DNA from: Agrocybe praecox
Taxonomy: Eukaryota > Basidiomycota > Agaricomycetes > Agaricales > Agrocybaceae
Assembly (NCBI GenBank): GCA_964017145.1
Contig: OZ024843.1
Coordinates: 3,175,974 to 3,239,973 of the forward strand
Length of the DNA: 64,000 nt
Reading direction: 5' to 3'
The notes below the pieces were generated by a model. The model ran no database searches, had not been told where the DNA came from, and saw only the letters and a list, made by a program, of their open reading frames with translations. Below, piece by piece: positions 20,860 to 31,136 of the stretch. Within the stretch, counting starts at the first letter, position 1; every line of letters starts with the position of its first letter. The position numbers and the translations under genes were made by a program.

Positions 20860-23800
20860 CCTCTCCCAAAGTCCCAATGTCAGCAATATCTCATGGGACA
20901 GATATGCACAATGCTAGAGAGTCTCTCATCTTTCTCAATAATGTTCTACAAGAATGTCTGCCAACATCTTCTATCTCTGTCCCTGAGAGTATTATTTACT
21001 CTCTCAATGAAGTTGTATCTTACTTCAAGTTGCTCCAATCTTCCCTTGCGCCCGATATTCAAGCTGAACCTCTACCCACATCTGATATGAATGCCAGTAG
21101 TATTGCCATTAAGCGTGGCATCAAGATAAACTGTCAGACAACTTTACACACCCTGTATCAATATAACAGGGTAAATCACTTCCTTGAGTACCCAGAAACC
21201 ACAAATGCGGGCCAGAAGGATGCTATTGGTCATCTGTTTTGAATGGACCTCAACAATTGGATTACCCCAGAACATAATGTTGTATATTCAAGAGGGTATC
21301 CAAAAGGGAGTCAAGATTAAGACCAAAGCGGTCAAAATATATATTGCAATTTACTGACAGGTGGAAATAGAAACCCTGTTCATCCTCAACGTGTGGGTTT
21401 TGTTAGTTACTGTGTATCACATGATTCCCATAATTCATCTTTCCAGGTCAACACATGGAAATTTGTCCTCATGTTGATCAATCCATATCAAAGGCTTGTC
21501 ATTCAAGGGCAACATGAGAAACCCTATCTGAGTGTCTCAAGTCTGTTTGCATTTCTGACACCTAATAATGCCTTGTTTATACATAAACCTAAGGACTTAG
21601 AGTAAAATTGCTCATACATGGGCAGTGGACTTGTCCATGTAATCAATAACCGTAGTTATGGCTTTCCCATTGACTATTAGCTCCCCATTGTGATAATTTG
21701 TTCCCTTTTCATTATCCATCGTCCATATTTCTTTGTAAGCGGCCCATAATCATGCACATAATACATTGGATGCATTTTCCCCTTCATTATCTATGGGTCT
21801 CACTTATCCATAACCACTCATTTGTCCTGCCTGGTTTTTCATTACCTTTGTATTATCCTTGGGCACCATTTATTCATGATCACCCGGTAATCCATCGCTC
21901 GCTACACTATTTTTATATTGCCCTACATTTTGCATGCACGCCAGTTATCCATTTCCTGTGTATTATCCTTGGGTCCACATAATCCATTCACTTTAAATGC
22001 TTATGGATATCCGTGCCCGTCATTATTCATTGTTCATTCATTCACATCGTCAATATCTATCGATTGCCGTCCCACAGAATTACACAGTTCAAGCTCAGAT
22101 TGAACTTGCACCTGTGAATCATTCATATTTGATCTCCGATTGAATTGCATTTGAAGTTGCATTCAGGACGGAAATTTTTGTCAAAAGCAATACAATGAAT
22201 GTAGAAAGATAAAAAGACACATAGTCATATATGAGGCCCTGGGATTTTTAGAAAAATGAGCAAAATAAAATAAAATCTTTCCCAGTGAAATTCAAACTGA
22301 AACTCACTGCGAACCTGAAGATAGAAAAATGAAAACATGAGTGCAGATATAGGTATACAAGGACACTCACTGGCCTAGATATAATAACATATTTAAGTAC
22401 CTAATTCTCTTTCAAGTAAATCTATACTTTGTGAAATATACCTTGGTCAATCCAGAACTAACTGATGTCAGTATAAATAATGGCGCCAGCCCGCATATGG
22501 AAAGTACTTCACATCAGGCCTTTCTTGTGCGTTGTCATACTTTTACTCCAAAACTGCTCTTCAGCATATTTTGAACCTACTGAGGGATGTAATATATATG
22601 TATTACATTAAATAACACTTGAAAGAATTATATGTACCCCCAACTCCAATTTATACAGATTTCTTTCTGAAATTTGAATATTTATACCTGTCCAGATGCA
22701 CAATTTTCAGATAATAACTGTTTATAGTTGGATTAAAGCCCTCTAGGTCTCAGGGCGTCAAGTGTGGTGTAAATATGGCATTGAAAGGACTGGATGAATA
22801 CATGGGGCCATGGCTAGTATGTTTTTCTTTTTCTAATAAGGAACCTGGGAATGTTTTTTATATGTTTTTATTGGACATAGGAGGAGATCCGGTGATGGAT
22901 AACTAGTAAATAATTGATGAATAATGAGCATGGAGCACATAAATGTGAGGTCCGGGCCTGTACCATGGATAATTGATGGAAAATAGAAGGAGTGATGAAT
23001 AATAGGACGAAGAATGAATGAATGATGCGAGGAATACGTCAAATGGATAATAGACCAAAAATAAGAGACGGGCACGGATAATGATTGGCAACAAGCGGTG
23101 CAATTATCCATGCTCAAGGTTTATATATAATTATACTTGTACGGTAATTACCCTTGCCCATGTATGATCAACTTGTCGAAGAGTCCGAGGGATTATGCAT
23201 TATAACGACCTTATGGCCTCTTTCTGAAATCCAAGTATTACCTTCAAAGGAGCTATTTCTCAAGACTGTTTCTTATTTTATGATGCTAAAGCATCTTGGC
23301 TGCTGTGCACCACGGTTCAAAATCACCAATTTAACTGCTACCAAGTTGGAAGAAAAATCAGACAGAAAACACATTCGTGAAATAGAGACCCATGGGCATC
23401 CAAGAAAGGAAACATGTGGTGGACAACTCTGTTTTGAGTTTACGTCCAGTGGGAAACCATTTATTTGGTGAGTGAGACCTTTTATATTATAAGTTAACCC
23501 AGTATTTACCTCTCTTCAAAGATGCAAGCATTATAATCATCTGTCTAATGTTGACCATTTCATTGACTTTGTGGTTGGAAATGGATTCTTTGACCCAGAA
23601 TATCTTGAGGCATTATTCCTCAATGACACTGAGGCTATATTAGAGTTTGAAGAAGATGCACTGACTGCTGGAATAGGACCTTTGGTGCCATGTTCAATGA
23701 TCAACAATGTTTCTTTGTCAGAAGGAAGTGCAGCAACGCAGGGACAAGACACAACAAGAGAAATGGTAATGGATTAAGGAGGAAAACACGGCGAGTACGC

Positions 23801-23900
23801 AAATACACAAGGAGTACGAGGCATGGGAATGATCCCATGAGCAGACGATGTGAGGTACCTAGGGACATAGTCCAACATTCTTCAAACAAGGTTAAGTGTG
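20860..23900 (+). pseudogene. Fragments of a repetitive agaricomycete gene family
   Basis: Left part (about 20860-21600): TLHTLYQYNRVNHFLEYPET and AIGHLFEMDLNN-WITPEHNVVYSRGYPKGS, split by a stop at 21240 and later frame changes. Right part (about 23154-23890): PSKELFLKTVSYFMMLKHLG, ETCGGQLCFEFTSSGKPFIW, CKHYNHLSNVDHFIDFVVGN and EYLEALFLNDTEAILEFEED. I recall this pattern as a high-copy hypothetical family in mushroom genomes, likely carried by mobile elements, but I cannot name a domain. The halves are separated by the element at 21612-23168. Several frame breaks make it non-functional. Confidence 0.45.
21612..23168. mobile_element. 1.56-kb element with short TIR and dense subterminal repeats
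   Basis: The ends are the inverted pair TCATACATGGGCA (21612-21624) and TGCCCATGTATGA (23156-23168). The left 450 bases hold about eight copies of a TTATCCAT-like motif (for example near 21713, 21777 and 21797). The right 250 bases hold its complement, ATGGATAA, about six times (near 22895, 22965 and 23043). Inverted clusters of short subterminal motifs are the usual transposase-binding layout of hAT, CACTA and MULE elements. I found no clear target-site duplication and no transposase, so class and exact ends are uncertain. Confidence 0.55.
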
Positions 23901-24132
23901 GTAAGCTTACTTATTTATTTTGAAAAATTACCTCTGATCATAACTAGCATTCGAACATCACAGTAATAATAGGAAGCTAATAAATCCATCACTTGTGCAC
24001 CAAACATGTACTTCTAAGTTTTGAATATACAAGCCACTTCAAGAGTTTTGAAAGGATTGTCCATGTGTCCTTATGGTGTGTACAGGAGTACACAAACATG
24101 CTATTCCAATCCCAGAAAAGACACCTATTGTC

Positions 24133-24758
24133 TAGTGTTGCCGAAGTTCGGTTCAGAACCGCTTCGGAGAACCGGAACCGCCCGAACCGGACCGACAGTT
24201 CTGTTCTGTTCAGTTCCAGTTCGGCCATTTTGAAGACAGTTCTGGTTCTCGGTTCTCAACATTTGAGAATTTGAAGAACCGGTTTGAACCGAACCAGAAC
24301 CGACATATTAGACACCTCAAAACTATAAATTTTAGTGTTGGAAACAACAAATATGTCATGTTTCGGGCTTTCAAAAGAGCAGTTATAATTAACTTGCTGG
24401 CCAACAGCTTTTAATAATCTGATTAGTGATATAATTAGCACCAGATTATTGTGTGATGTCACATCAATGACGTGAATTACTACCATTTTAGGCTGTTGAT
24501 ATGCTCGATGGGCTTCTGTGTCATGAAAAATACATTATCACTTCAAATTATGATAGATACATAAGAATATAATATATTTCTACGTGCTGTGCATACTATA
24601 CGGTAATTTATTACATGTACAAACGGTTCCACGGTTTGAACCGGTTCTCACGGTTCAGTTCTGATTCTAGTTCGGTTCGGGCATGTGCCCGTCGGTTCTG
24701 GTTCTCGGTTCTGAAAAAAGGCGTGAGAACCGAACAGAACCGAACTTCGGCAACACTA
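24133..24758. mobile_element. 626-bp hAT-type MITE with 8-bp target duplication
   Basis: The ends are the inverted repeat TAGTGTTGCCGAAGTTCGG, and the similarity runs inward with CGGTTC/GAACCG-rich sequence. The element is flanked by a perfect 8-bp direct duplication, CTATTGTC, at 24125-24132 and 24759-24766. Eight-base duplications and TAGTGTTGCC-like ends point to the hAT superfamily. No transposase is present. Confidence 0.9.
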
Positions 24759-25146
24759 CTATTGTCAGGGTTTCCCCTATTTTCCCTTATTTTTCTATAT
24801 TTATTTCGCATTTTTCCCTTTGATGGATGTGTAGATATCTTATCTGTTTCATATCTTTGATTATCATTTGATTAGATACTTATCATCTTTATTTCCCATG
24901 AGCACTGCCTCAATCACTCCATATCATTCTTCTTGTTTCAGGATGTCATTGTCTTATTCATCATTCCTTTATGATGTCATTGTATTACTCATCCTTCTGT
25001 TTCATGATGTAATGTAGGAATATTCTAGAATAGCTGTAGGGTATATATACTGGACATGTAGGTAGCTGTAGCCCCAGCTTCAATCTCTTAGGATATCCAC
25101 TATCATTGGTGTGATCTCTTAGAATCATTGAGTGTCTCTCTATCTC

Positions 25147-25175
25147 TTTCTTTCTCTCTCTCTCTCTCTCTCTTT
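25147..25175. repeat. (CT)n microsatellite
   Basis: Pure CT/TC run next to the degenerate Tc1/mariner copy. Confidence 0.9.
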
Positions 25176-25189
25176 CCTCTTGCTTGTCT

Positions 25190-26296
25190 TTGTTGGTGGC
25201 CTTGTCACACTGATCTTAGTGTTGCCCTGACATATGCCATACGCCTTATCTCTTCTCGCAAGGCTGAAAATGCTGTTGAGGTTGCCAAAACCTTGAAAGA
25301 CATTACCAACCAGCCTCTATCATCAAAGACTGTTCGCAGAGCACTTCAGAGCACTGGATTAAAGGCTGTAGTCAAGAAGAAACGGCCTTTCCTCTCTAAA
25401 CGACATAGGAAGGAATGCATGGACTTTGCAATGAGCCATATACACTAGACCGTTGATGACTGAAAGTGTGTTGTCTACACAGATAAGACCAAAGTCAATC
25501 ATTTGGGGTCAGATGGGAGGAAGTGGGTGTGGAAAATGCCAGGAGAGGGGCTTAGCGATAGGCTGGTAGAGGGCACTGTAAAATTTGCAGGAGGGAATTT
25601 GATGTTTTGGGGCTGTATGTTTTGGGAAGGAGTTGGATATGGGACCAAGATTGATGGGAGGATGGATGCTGACTTCTATGTGTCCATTCTGGATGATGAA
25701 CTCTAGCAAAGCCTTGCATATTACAACAAGAACCCAGAGGATGTCATTTTTCCGCAAGACAATGACCCCAAGCACAAGAGCAAAAAGGCCATGAACTGGC
25801 TAAAAGACAGTGGTATGGAAGTTATGGTGTGGCCCCCTCAATCAGCAGACCTCAACCCAATTGAACACCTTTGGGTTCATCTCAAGGCAAGGCTTAGAGA
25901 CTATGAAACAGCCCCTTCCAGCATAGCAGAACTTTGGGAAAGGACACAGAAGGTGTGGAATGAAATTCTAGCCTCTGTGTGTCAGAATTTGATAGAAAGT
26001 ATGCCTAGAAGGGTTGCAGCTGTTGCTAAGGCCAAGGGAGGCTATACCAAGTACTGAATAGTGTAAATAGTATATAATTTTCAAGAGGGACAAAACTGTT
26101 ACAATGTACTTGTACTTTTAAATAATTTGTAGTGTGGGAAGAAATGGTTCTTACATAATCATTGACATATGTTTGGGTAGATAACATCCAGGACTATCTA
26201 AATTTAAAATTTCAAGGTTCTAGCTTGCCTGGTTCCCAAGTTATTTCTGGTTTACTTGAAATGTACAAAACATTGTAACGGTTTTGTCCCCCACTG
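25190..26296 (+). pseudogene. 5'-truncated Tc1/mariner transposase copy
   Basis: The right part of a Tc1-like element. Recognisable transposase runs from YAIRLISSRKAENA to the end ESMPRRVAAVAKAKGGYTKY. It includes GDNLMFWGCMF-type sequence (GGNLMFWGCMFWEGVGYGTK), the second catalytic Asp in PQDNDPKHKSKKA and the catalytic Glu in ADLNPIEHLW. Stops interrupt it after MSHIH, before KCVVYTD and after ILDDEL. The right terminus reads GGTTTTGTCCCCCACTG followed by TA at 26297. I do not find the matching left terminus, so the copy is truncated. It is a relative of the fuller copy at 59211-60817. Confidence 0.85.
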
Positions 26297-26413
26297 TATA
26301 TGCTATACCTTACAATACATTATATCTAACCTAATTACAGTTGAGGCGATGTTTTTTTACATTTTATTTAGTTCTCAATGGAATGTTTTTTGCGCCTCTA
26401 TATGTCCAGCCTG

Positions 26414-27145
26414 TACTGTCAAATATATGTATCAACCATGGGTAGTTGCCAGTTTTAGGTGATGCATCCACAGCGGTAACTACCCAACTACCTAATTGTA
26501 TGTATCAAGCCATCTGACTGGCCATCTGTGACTATATGTGACTATAGTCATGTGTCTGTTATTGATGGCATCAAAAATGATGCACATGACTTTTTGCTTG
26601 CCTCTATTTACATGTTTGGGCTCCACTCATATTTTTATATGGCCTCAAATATAAACAAATAATAAACAATGATATCAGCAGGCAGGTGCAGGCAGGATAC
26701 AAAACAAACAAGCCTATTGAGTGATATCACATCCAAACAACCCAATAAGGCAAGAGGACTTTGGACTTTGAGATTTTGAGATAAAGTCCCCTTGATGCAT
26801 GATAGATGGGGCCAATATATGACCAAATAAGATCAAATCTATTTTTAGATTTGATATATTTATAGACTTGGTCTATTTTTAGAACACTTCACAAATTTTG
26901 CCAAACAAAATAGTTCTATTTTTAGAACATCTGACAAATGTGATGGATCAAACAGGTCTATTTTTAGAATACTATAATAAAAATAGGTTTGGTGGCTGTA
27001 TATCACATGCAGATCACATGACTTCACCCCCATAGCCACTGTCAGTCACTTTGATACATGATATTGGGGAGTTGGGTAACTACCGCTGTGGATGCATCAC
27101 CTAAAACTGGCAACTACCCAAGATGTATGCATATATCTGACAGTA
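26414..27145. mobile_element. MITE-like element, family F1 copy 1 (type A)
   Basis: Both ends are the inverted sequence CTGTCA-A/G-ATATATG, each abutting TA, followed by about 50 bases of near-perfect inverted repeat (TGGGTAGTTGCCAGTTTTAG...). The interior has the family core (TGACTTTTTGCTTGCCTCTA; repeats of CTATTTTTAGAACA). No coding capacity. Related copies lie at 31137, 33959, 36345, 51257 and 57812 (starts). Confidence 0.75.
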
Positions 27146-27214
27146 TTAGGTGATATGTCATATGAGTCATTTATTGTTTAATATTTGACATGCAAAACAC
27201 GAAGGTGAAGTTAT

Positions 27215-27725
27215 TTAGTCCGAGTCATCCTCCAGAGACATGAGCTGCTGGTACTCTGCCTCATCTCTTAAGATTTCAGCTTCCTTTTTCTTCTTTATTC
27301 TGCCCATACAAAAAAACATAGATCTAGGGAGAATGGCATTATGTTGATAGTAGTAGTACTTACCTGTATTCCACCTCCTTTATTTGCAGCCTTGCTCGAT
27401 TTGCCTCGCTGTATTTGGCTTGTGCCTGACGATGATGCTCATGTTTGGCAGCTAAGTATTCCCCTGAGTGTTGCTCGATCGCTTTCCTGTAGTTTACACA
27501 ATTTTTACAAGCAGTCTGTCATGATTCAGTGTATTGTAGTTAATATAATGCACTTGTTTGCTCGAATCCTTGCGCACCTATGTTCTTCGTATAAGTGGCT
27601 AGTAAATATTGCACTATGTTATTAACCATACTGCGTGAAAGAAGAAATGCTTACTTGTAGTAATACTGACAACGCCTATTGTTACGAATGCTACAACGAG
27701 CTTCTTCATGATGATTTGACTGCAT
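27215..27725 (-). CDS. Hypothetical charged coiled-coil protein, 92 aa
   Basis: Three exons, 27655-27725, 27364-27486 and 27215-27299, have good GT..AG borders and keep one frame for 93 codons including the stop. The protein starts MQSNHHEEARCSIRNNRRCQ and continues as one long charged helix (AAKHEHHRQAQAKYSEANRA, then RIKKKKEAEILRDEAEYQQL), ending LEDDSD. I recognise no family. It lies immediately downstream of the TET/JBP pseudogene on the same strand, so it could be a passenger of the same element or a chance survivor. Consistent splicing through three exons argues it is or recently was expressed. Confidence 0.5.
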
Positions 27726-28056
27726 AAGTCGGGTGGAAGTGAGAAATCGAAGTTGAAAATGATTAAGTTCAACTGCGTTCCAATTAAGGAATTTGAACTT
27801 GCACGCAATTTCAACTCGTGAGTAAATTGGGGGTCATTGCACCAATACTATGCTCTTTAAATTATAACAGATGATAAGCTTACATGCACAAAAAATTATT
27901 TCTCAAATCATTTGAGGGGAAAGTAGGGGATTTATATGTCTTTTTCAAGTAGAAATACTTCGATGCCGCCACGAATCATCACGGAACACTATCAATTTAT
28001 TTTTAGACACAAGGTAGTATATGAAATTCTAAGTCACCAGAATAATACAACATATT
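27726..28056. other. Spacer
   Basis: AT-rich stretch between the 92-aa gene and the 3' end of the TET/JBP pseudogene. Nothing supported. Confidence 0.4.
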
Positions 28057-29752
28057 TTACGGGATGATAGGGAGCAGAGAAAGTCCATGAACCCAACGCT
28101 CAGCTTCCTTCTTCAAAACCTCTTCTAAGCGCTCGTGGCCAACAGATTTGTAGTATATTTCGGAGGTCTTGAAGTCGTGCTCCACCCATCTGAATATTCC
28201 TCCGGCAGTATATTGAGCGAAGGAGTAACGTGATTCATTCTCAAGGATGGATGTGTTGGAGTGGGTGATGATGGCGGATGCAATCAGGATGGTTGAGCCT
28301 AGAGGGAATTCAATGACCAGGCGGCATTCCCACAGAATAAGGTGGCCACCTCATGTTGGGTCGTAGTTGCCAAAGGCTGTTATTGCACACATTCCGTAGG
28401 GCAAGTTGCCAAAATCTTTGTGTGGATAGCATACTGTTTGAGGACCAAAGTTGTAGCTAAATGCAGATAGGATGCTATTGTTGAATACACGGTCCAGCTC
28501 AGGGTGTGCATCGTAAAGCTGTCATAAAGCTTGTGCGTAGTGCACATGGAGGTCAGGTGCCCATGTAGTGATCACAGCTAGTGTTACAAGGGACTTTAAA
28601 GACGACAAAATAAACAGCCAGTGATACTCACCAGACACGAAGCCCGTCAATCTTTTGAAGATAGGAATCTGGGATAATTCCCTCAAAACCTGAACGTTGG
28701 GTCCATTTTTGTTGGAATCATCCGGGTGTAGTTTTCCTGGCTTTTCTTGGCCACTGCCATGTGAGATACCGCAAGTGAGAGCGATAAAGTTTCCGCGTCG
28801 GTTGGGAGGTTTGTTAGGCTTAGGCTTAGAAGGAACGCAGCGAGACCGGAGGGATTCCATAGCTGTAGCTGCTTCCTTGTGTAGCTCTATCCATTCCTGG
28901 GCCACAGAATGTCCAGCAAGAAGCCCTACAAATTGCCTGTGCTGATCAATAATCGGTGCAGGTGTCCTACACGGCAATTAGTTAACGACAAGGGAGATCG
29001 TACGAGGCTCACTTTCTGTCCCACTTCTGCAATTTAAACCCTAAATCCCCTGTTATCTCCTTGATGGAATGAGTGTTCTTGGTGTGAGAGCGATCGTCTT
29101 TTGCAATGAACACCGCTTTGGTGACTTTGCTGCTGGAAAAGTCAAAAGGACTTGCAATGGGCTCCACTTTCTCTACAATGCGCTTCAAAATGTCTTCGTG
29201 AACCTCGTATTTGCCTATCTTTTGCTCGGCTTTCTTCTCCTCCTTTCTTCTCTGGCGTGCGGCACGACTGTGTTCTTTATTTTTTTGTTTCCTCTTCTGC
29301 TTTGCACTTGTATTGCTTGGGGCATCGAAATCTTGCCGAGTAGTGGGGTTGTCAGCTCCAGACCGAGTATCCGAGTTGGGTAGAGTAGACTTTGGTAATG
29401 CCAAGTTTGGAATGACGTTTGTACAAGCATTCATTGTGTTCAACAAAGGTGAAGGATAGACAATGTCATCAATGCATCCATCAGAATGGTTGCTGATGGA
29501 AGACATGGGTGAAAGACTGAAGAATGGGCCCAGCTCAATGTCGTCTTGCAAGTGACTGGTCGAGCTTGTTAGCAAAGTGGGTGGGAGAGTAAGGTGTTCC
29601 ATAACATCCTCGGCGTCTTCGTCCGAAATTGAGGACATAGGGGAAAGACTAAATAGAGTTGAGTTGAGTTTGTTTTGGTCCTGTAACTTGGAGGTAATAT
29701 GGAGTAAAGAGGCAAAGTCGCACTCTGGGTCGAATGGCGCTAGGATATCCAT
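28057..29752 (-). pseudogene. TET/JBP-family 2-oxoglutarate/Fe(II) dioxygenase, two in-frame stops
   Basis: TET/JBP enzymes oxidise 5-methylcytosine or thymine in DNA. Three exons, 29013-29752, 28632-28966 and 28057-28577, keep one frame of 532 codons. The N-terminal 160 residues are acidic, with an internal repeat (SLSPMSSIS occurs twice). A basic patch follows (KQKRKQKNKEHSRAARQRRK). The dioxygenase core is intact in sequence: the iron ligands H-x-D in YPHKDFGNLPYG, GGHLILWECRLVIEFPLGS, the distal His in IITHSN, and the 2-oxoglutarate Arg in ESRYSFAQYTAGG. Two TGA stops break it, at 28522-28524 (before QLYDAHPEL) and 28351-28353 (between NYDPT and GGHL). Both could come from CGA by C-to-T change. 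It points away from the KDZ transposon next to it. Confidence 0.88.
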
Positions 29753-30071
29753 TTTGAGAAGGGTGAGGCATCGAGAGTTTGTGGGTTTAGCAGAAGAGAT
29801 ATAAAGATAGTAGAATGATTCTGGTTAATGATTTAAGCAGGAGAGAGAGTTCCCGGGCTGGGGCACAACCAATCTCCAGCTTGATGTTGAACCAGATCAA
29901 GAAATTTGGGCATATAAAAATGACTCCAAGCTTGGAACGAATTCAAACTTGGTATGTCATGTCATGTGATCATTTCGGCACCCAAATACCTACTAAGTTA
30001 TACTTACCTCTAAGTACACTGGCTCTTGACATCTTGCTCTATCACTTCTTACTTCGTAAACTGCCCCAAAA
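29753..30071. promoter_or_regulatory. Bidirectional spacer between TET/JBP pseudogene and KDZ CxC2 gene
   Basis: These 319 bases separate divergent starts at 29752 (minus) and 30072 (plus). A TATA-like CATATAAAAAT lies near 29910. A single regulatory region probably drove both genes. Confidence 0.5.
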
Positions 30072-31136
30072 ATGTCGGCACGGGCAAAGAAGAAGCCCAG
30101 GAAAGCAACTAACCAGATCTTTCATGATGAAGTGCCGGTTTTCAAGGAATACAATATGATATATGTCTGGGAGACGAAGTCATGGCGAGTAGGGAACACT
30201 ACTCTGGCGGCGCCTATGGCTCAAGAGGCCACTCTACCAGCTACTCTCTGGGAAAACACGTCCAGCTAGGAGCCACCGGATAGCGAAGATTTTGCTCTCG
30301 ATCGCATGGCTGACCTGTATGAGTCTGTACTAAGCAGCGAGGTTATGGCTGACACCCCGAGAGAGTTGAAGAGGAAGAGAATTTGAACTGAAGTATCAGT
30401 AGGTCACAGTCAGCTTTCTATACCCAAGCATATCCTAAAACTTATATGTCTCAGAAACGCCCTCATGTAGTATGGAAAAAACAATATCGTCAAACATACT
30501 TACAGGAACTCTTGTGTTGGTCTGGCCATGGAGACTTTGGGACATCTCAGTCTTGTCCAGATTGCATTTCAAAATGGAATTCCCCTTCTGGTTCCCCAAT
30601 TTATCGCTGTGACGAGGGTTTTATCCACAACCTCTGCTGTGCTTCATGCTGTGTGAAGCGGCATCGCCAACTTCCTTTTCATAGAATCAAGGTATGTCGC
30701 TTTCAGAAATTACCTCTTCAGACTCATTCAAATCTCGCTCAGAAATGGAACAGCACTCATTTCGAAAGTACGACTCTCAAATTGTTAGGCCTGAAAATCC
30801 AACTCAACCATTCTGGGATGAATTGCGAGAACCCGGTGCCATGTCACTCCAAGCTTCTTATCCTACACACCAATGGATTCCACGATGTATCTATCATGTA
30901 CTGTGGATGCACTCAGTCCATACCCTACCACCTCCAACTACTTCGCCGACGCATGTACCCCTCAACCCAGCTCAATACAAAGGCTTGTGCAACTTTTGAG
31001 CTACTGAATCAGCTACACAAATATTCACTTACTACCAAGGCATCGACCTATGACTTTTACCATGCACTCAAAAAGCTAAGCGACAGTACAGGCCTCAATC
31101 CCCAATGATCATGATACCGAGCTTTATTCCATATGA
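30072..31136 (+). pseudogene. KDZ transposon, CxC2 cysteine-cluster part
   Basis: Start of the KDZ element coding region: MSARAKKKPRKATNQ, an acidic linker, then after an intron (ending CTCAG near 30451) the CxC2 cluster. Visible marks are VVWKKQYRQTYLQELLCW, the metal-binding pattern CPDC...RCDEGFIHNLCCASCC, HRIKxW after a second intron, LGLKIQLNHSGMNCENPVPC, DVSIMYCGC, QLLRRRMYPST and AYDFY-like STYDFYHALKKLSDSTGLNP. These CxC domains accompany KDZ transposases in mushrooms. Two in-frame stops, TAG at about 30267 and TGA at about 30385, disable it. At about 31137 the frame is cut by a MITE-like insertion and resumes at about 33663. Confidence 0.85.

Noticed and set aside
21690..22103. ORFs rich in His, Ile, Leu and Phe
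   Set aside because: They translate the repeated TTATCCAT motif region and have no domain.
28351..28524. TGA codons in the TET/JBP gene as selenocysteine
   Set aside because: No SECIS-like structure recognised, the sites are not cysteine positions in the family, and most fungi lack the pathway. Decay of CGA is simpler.
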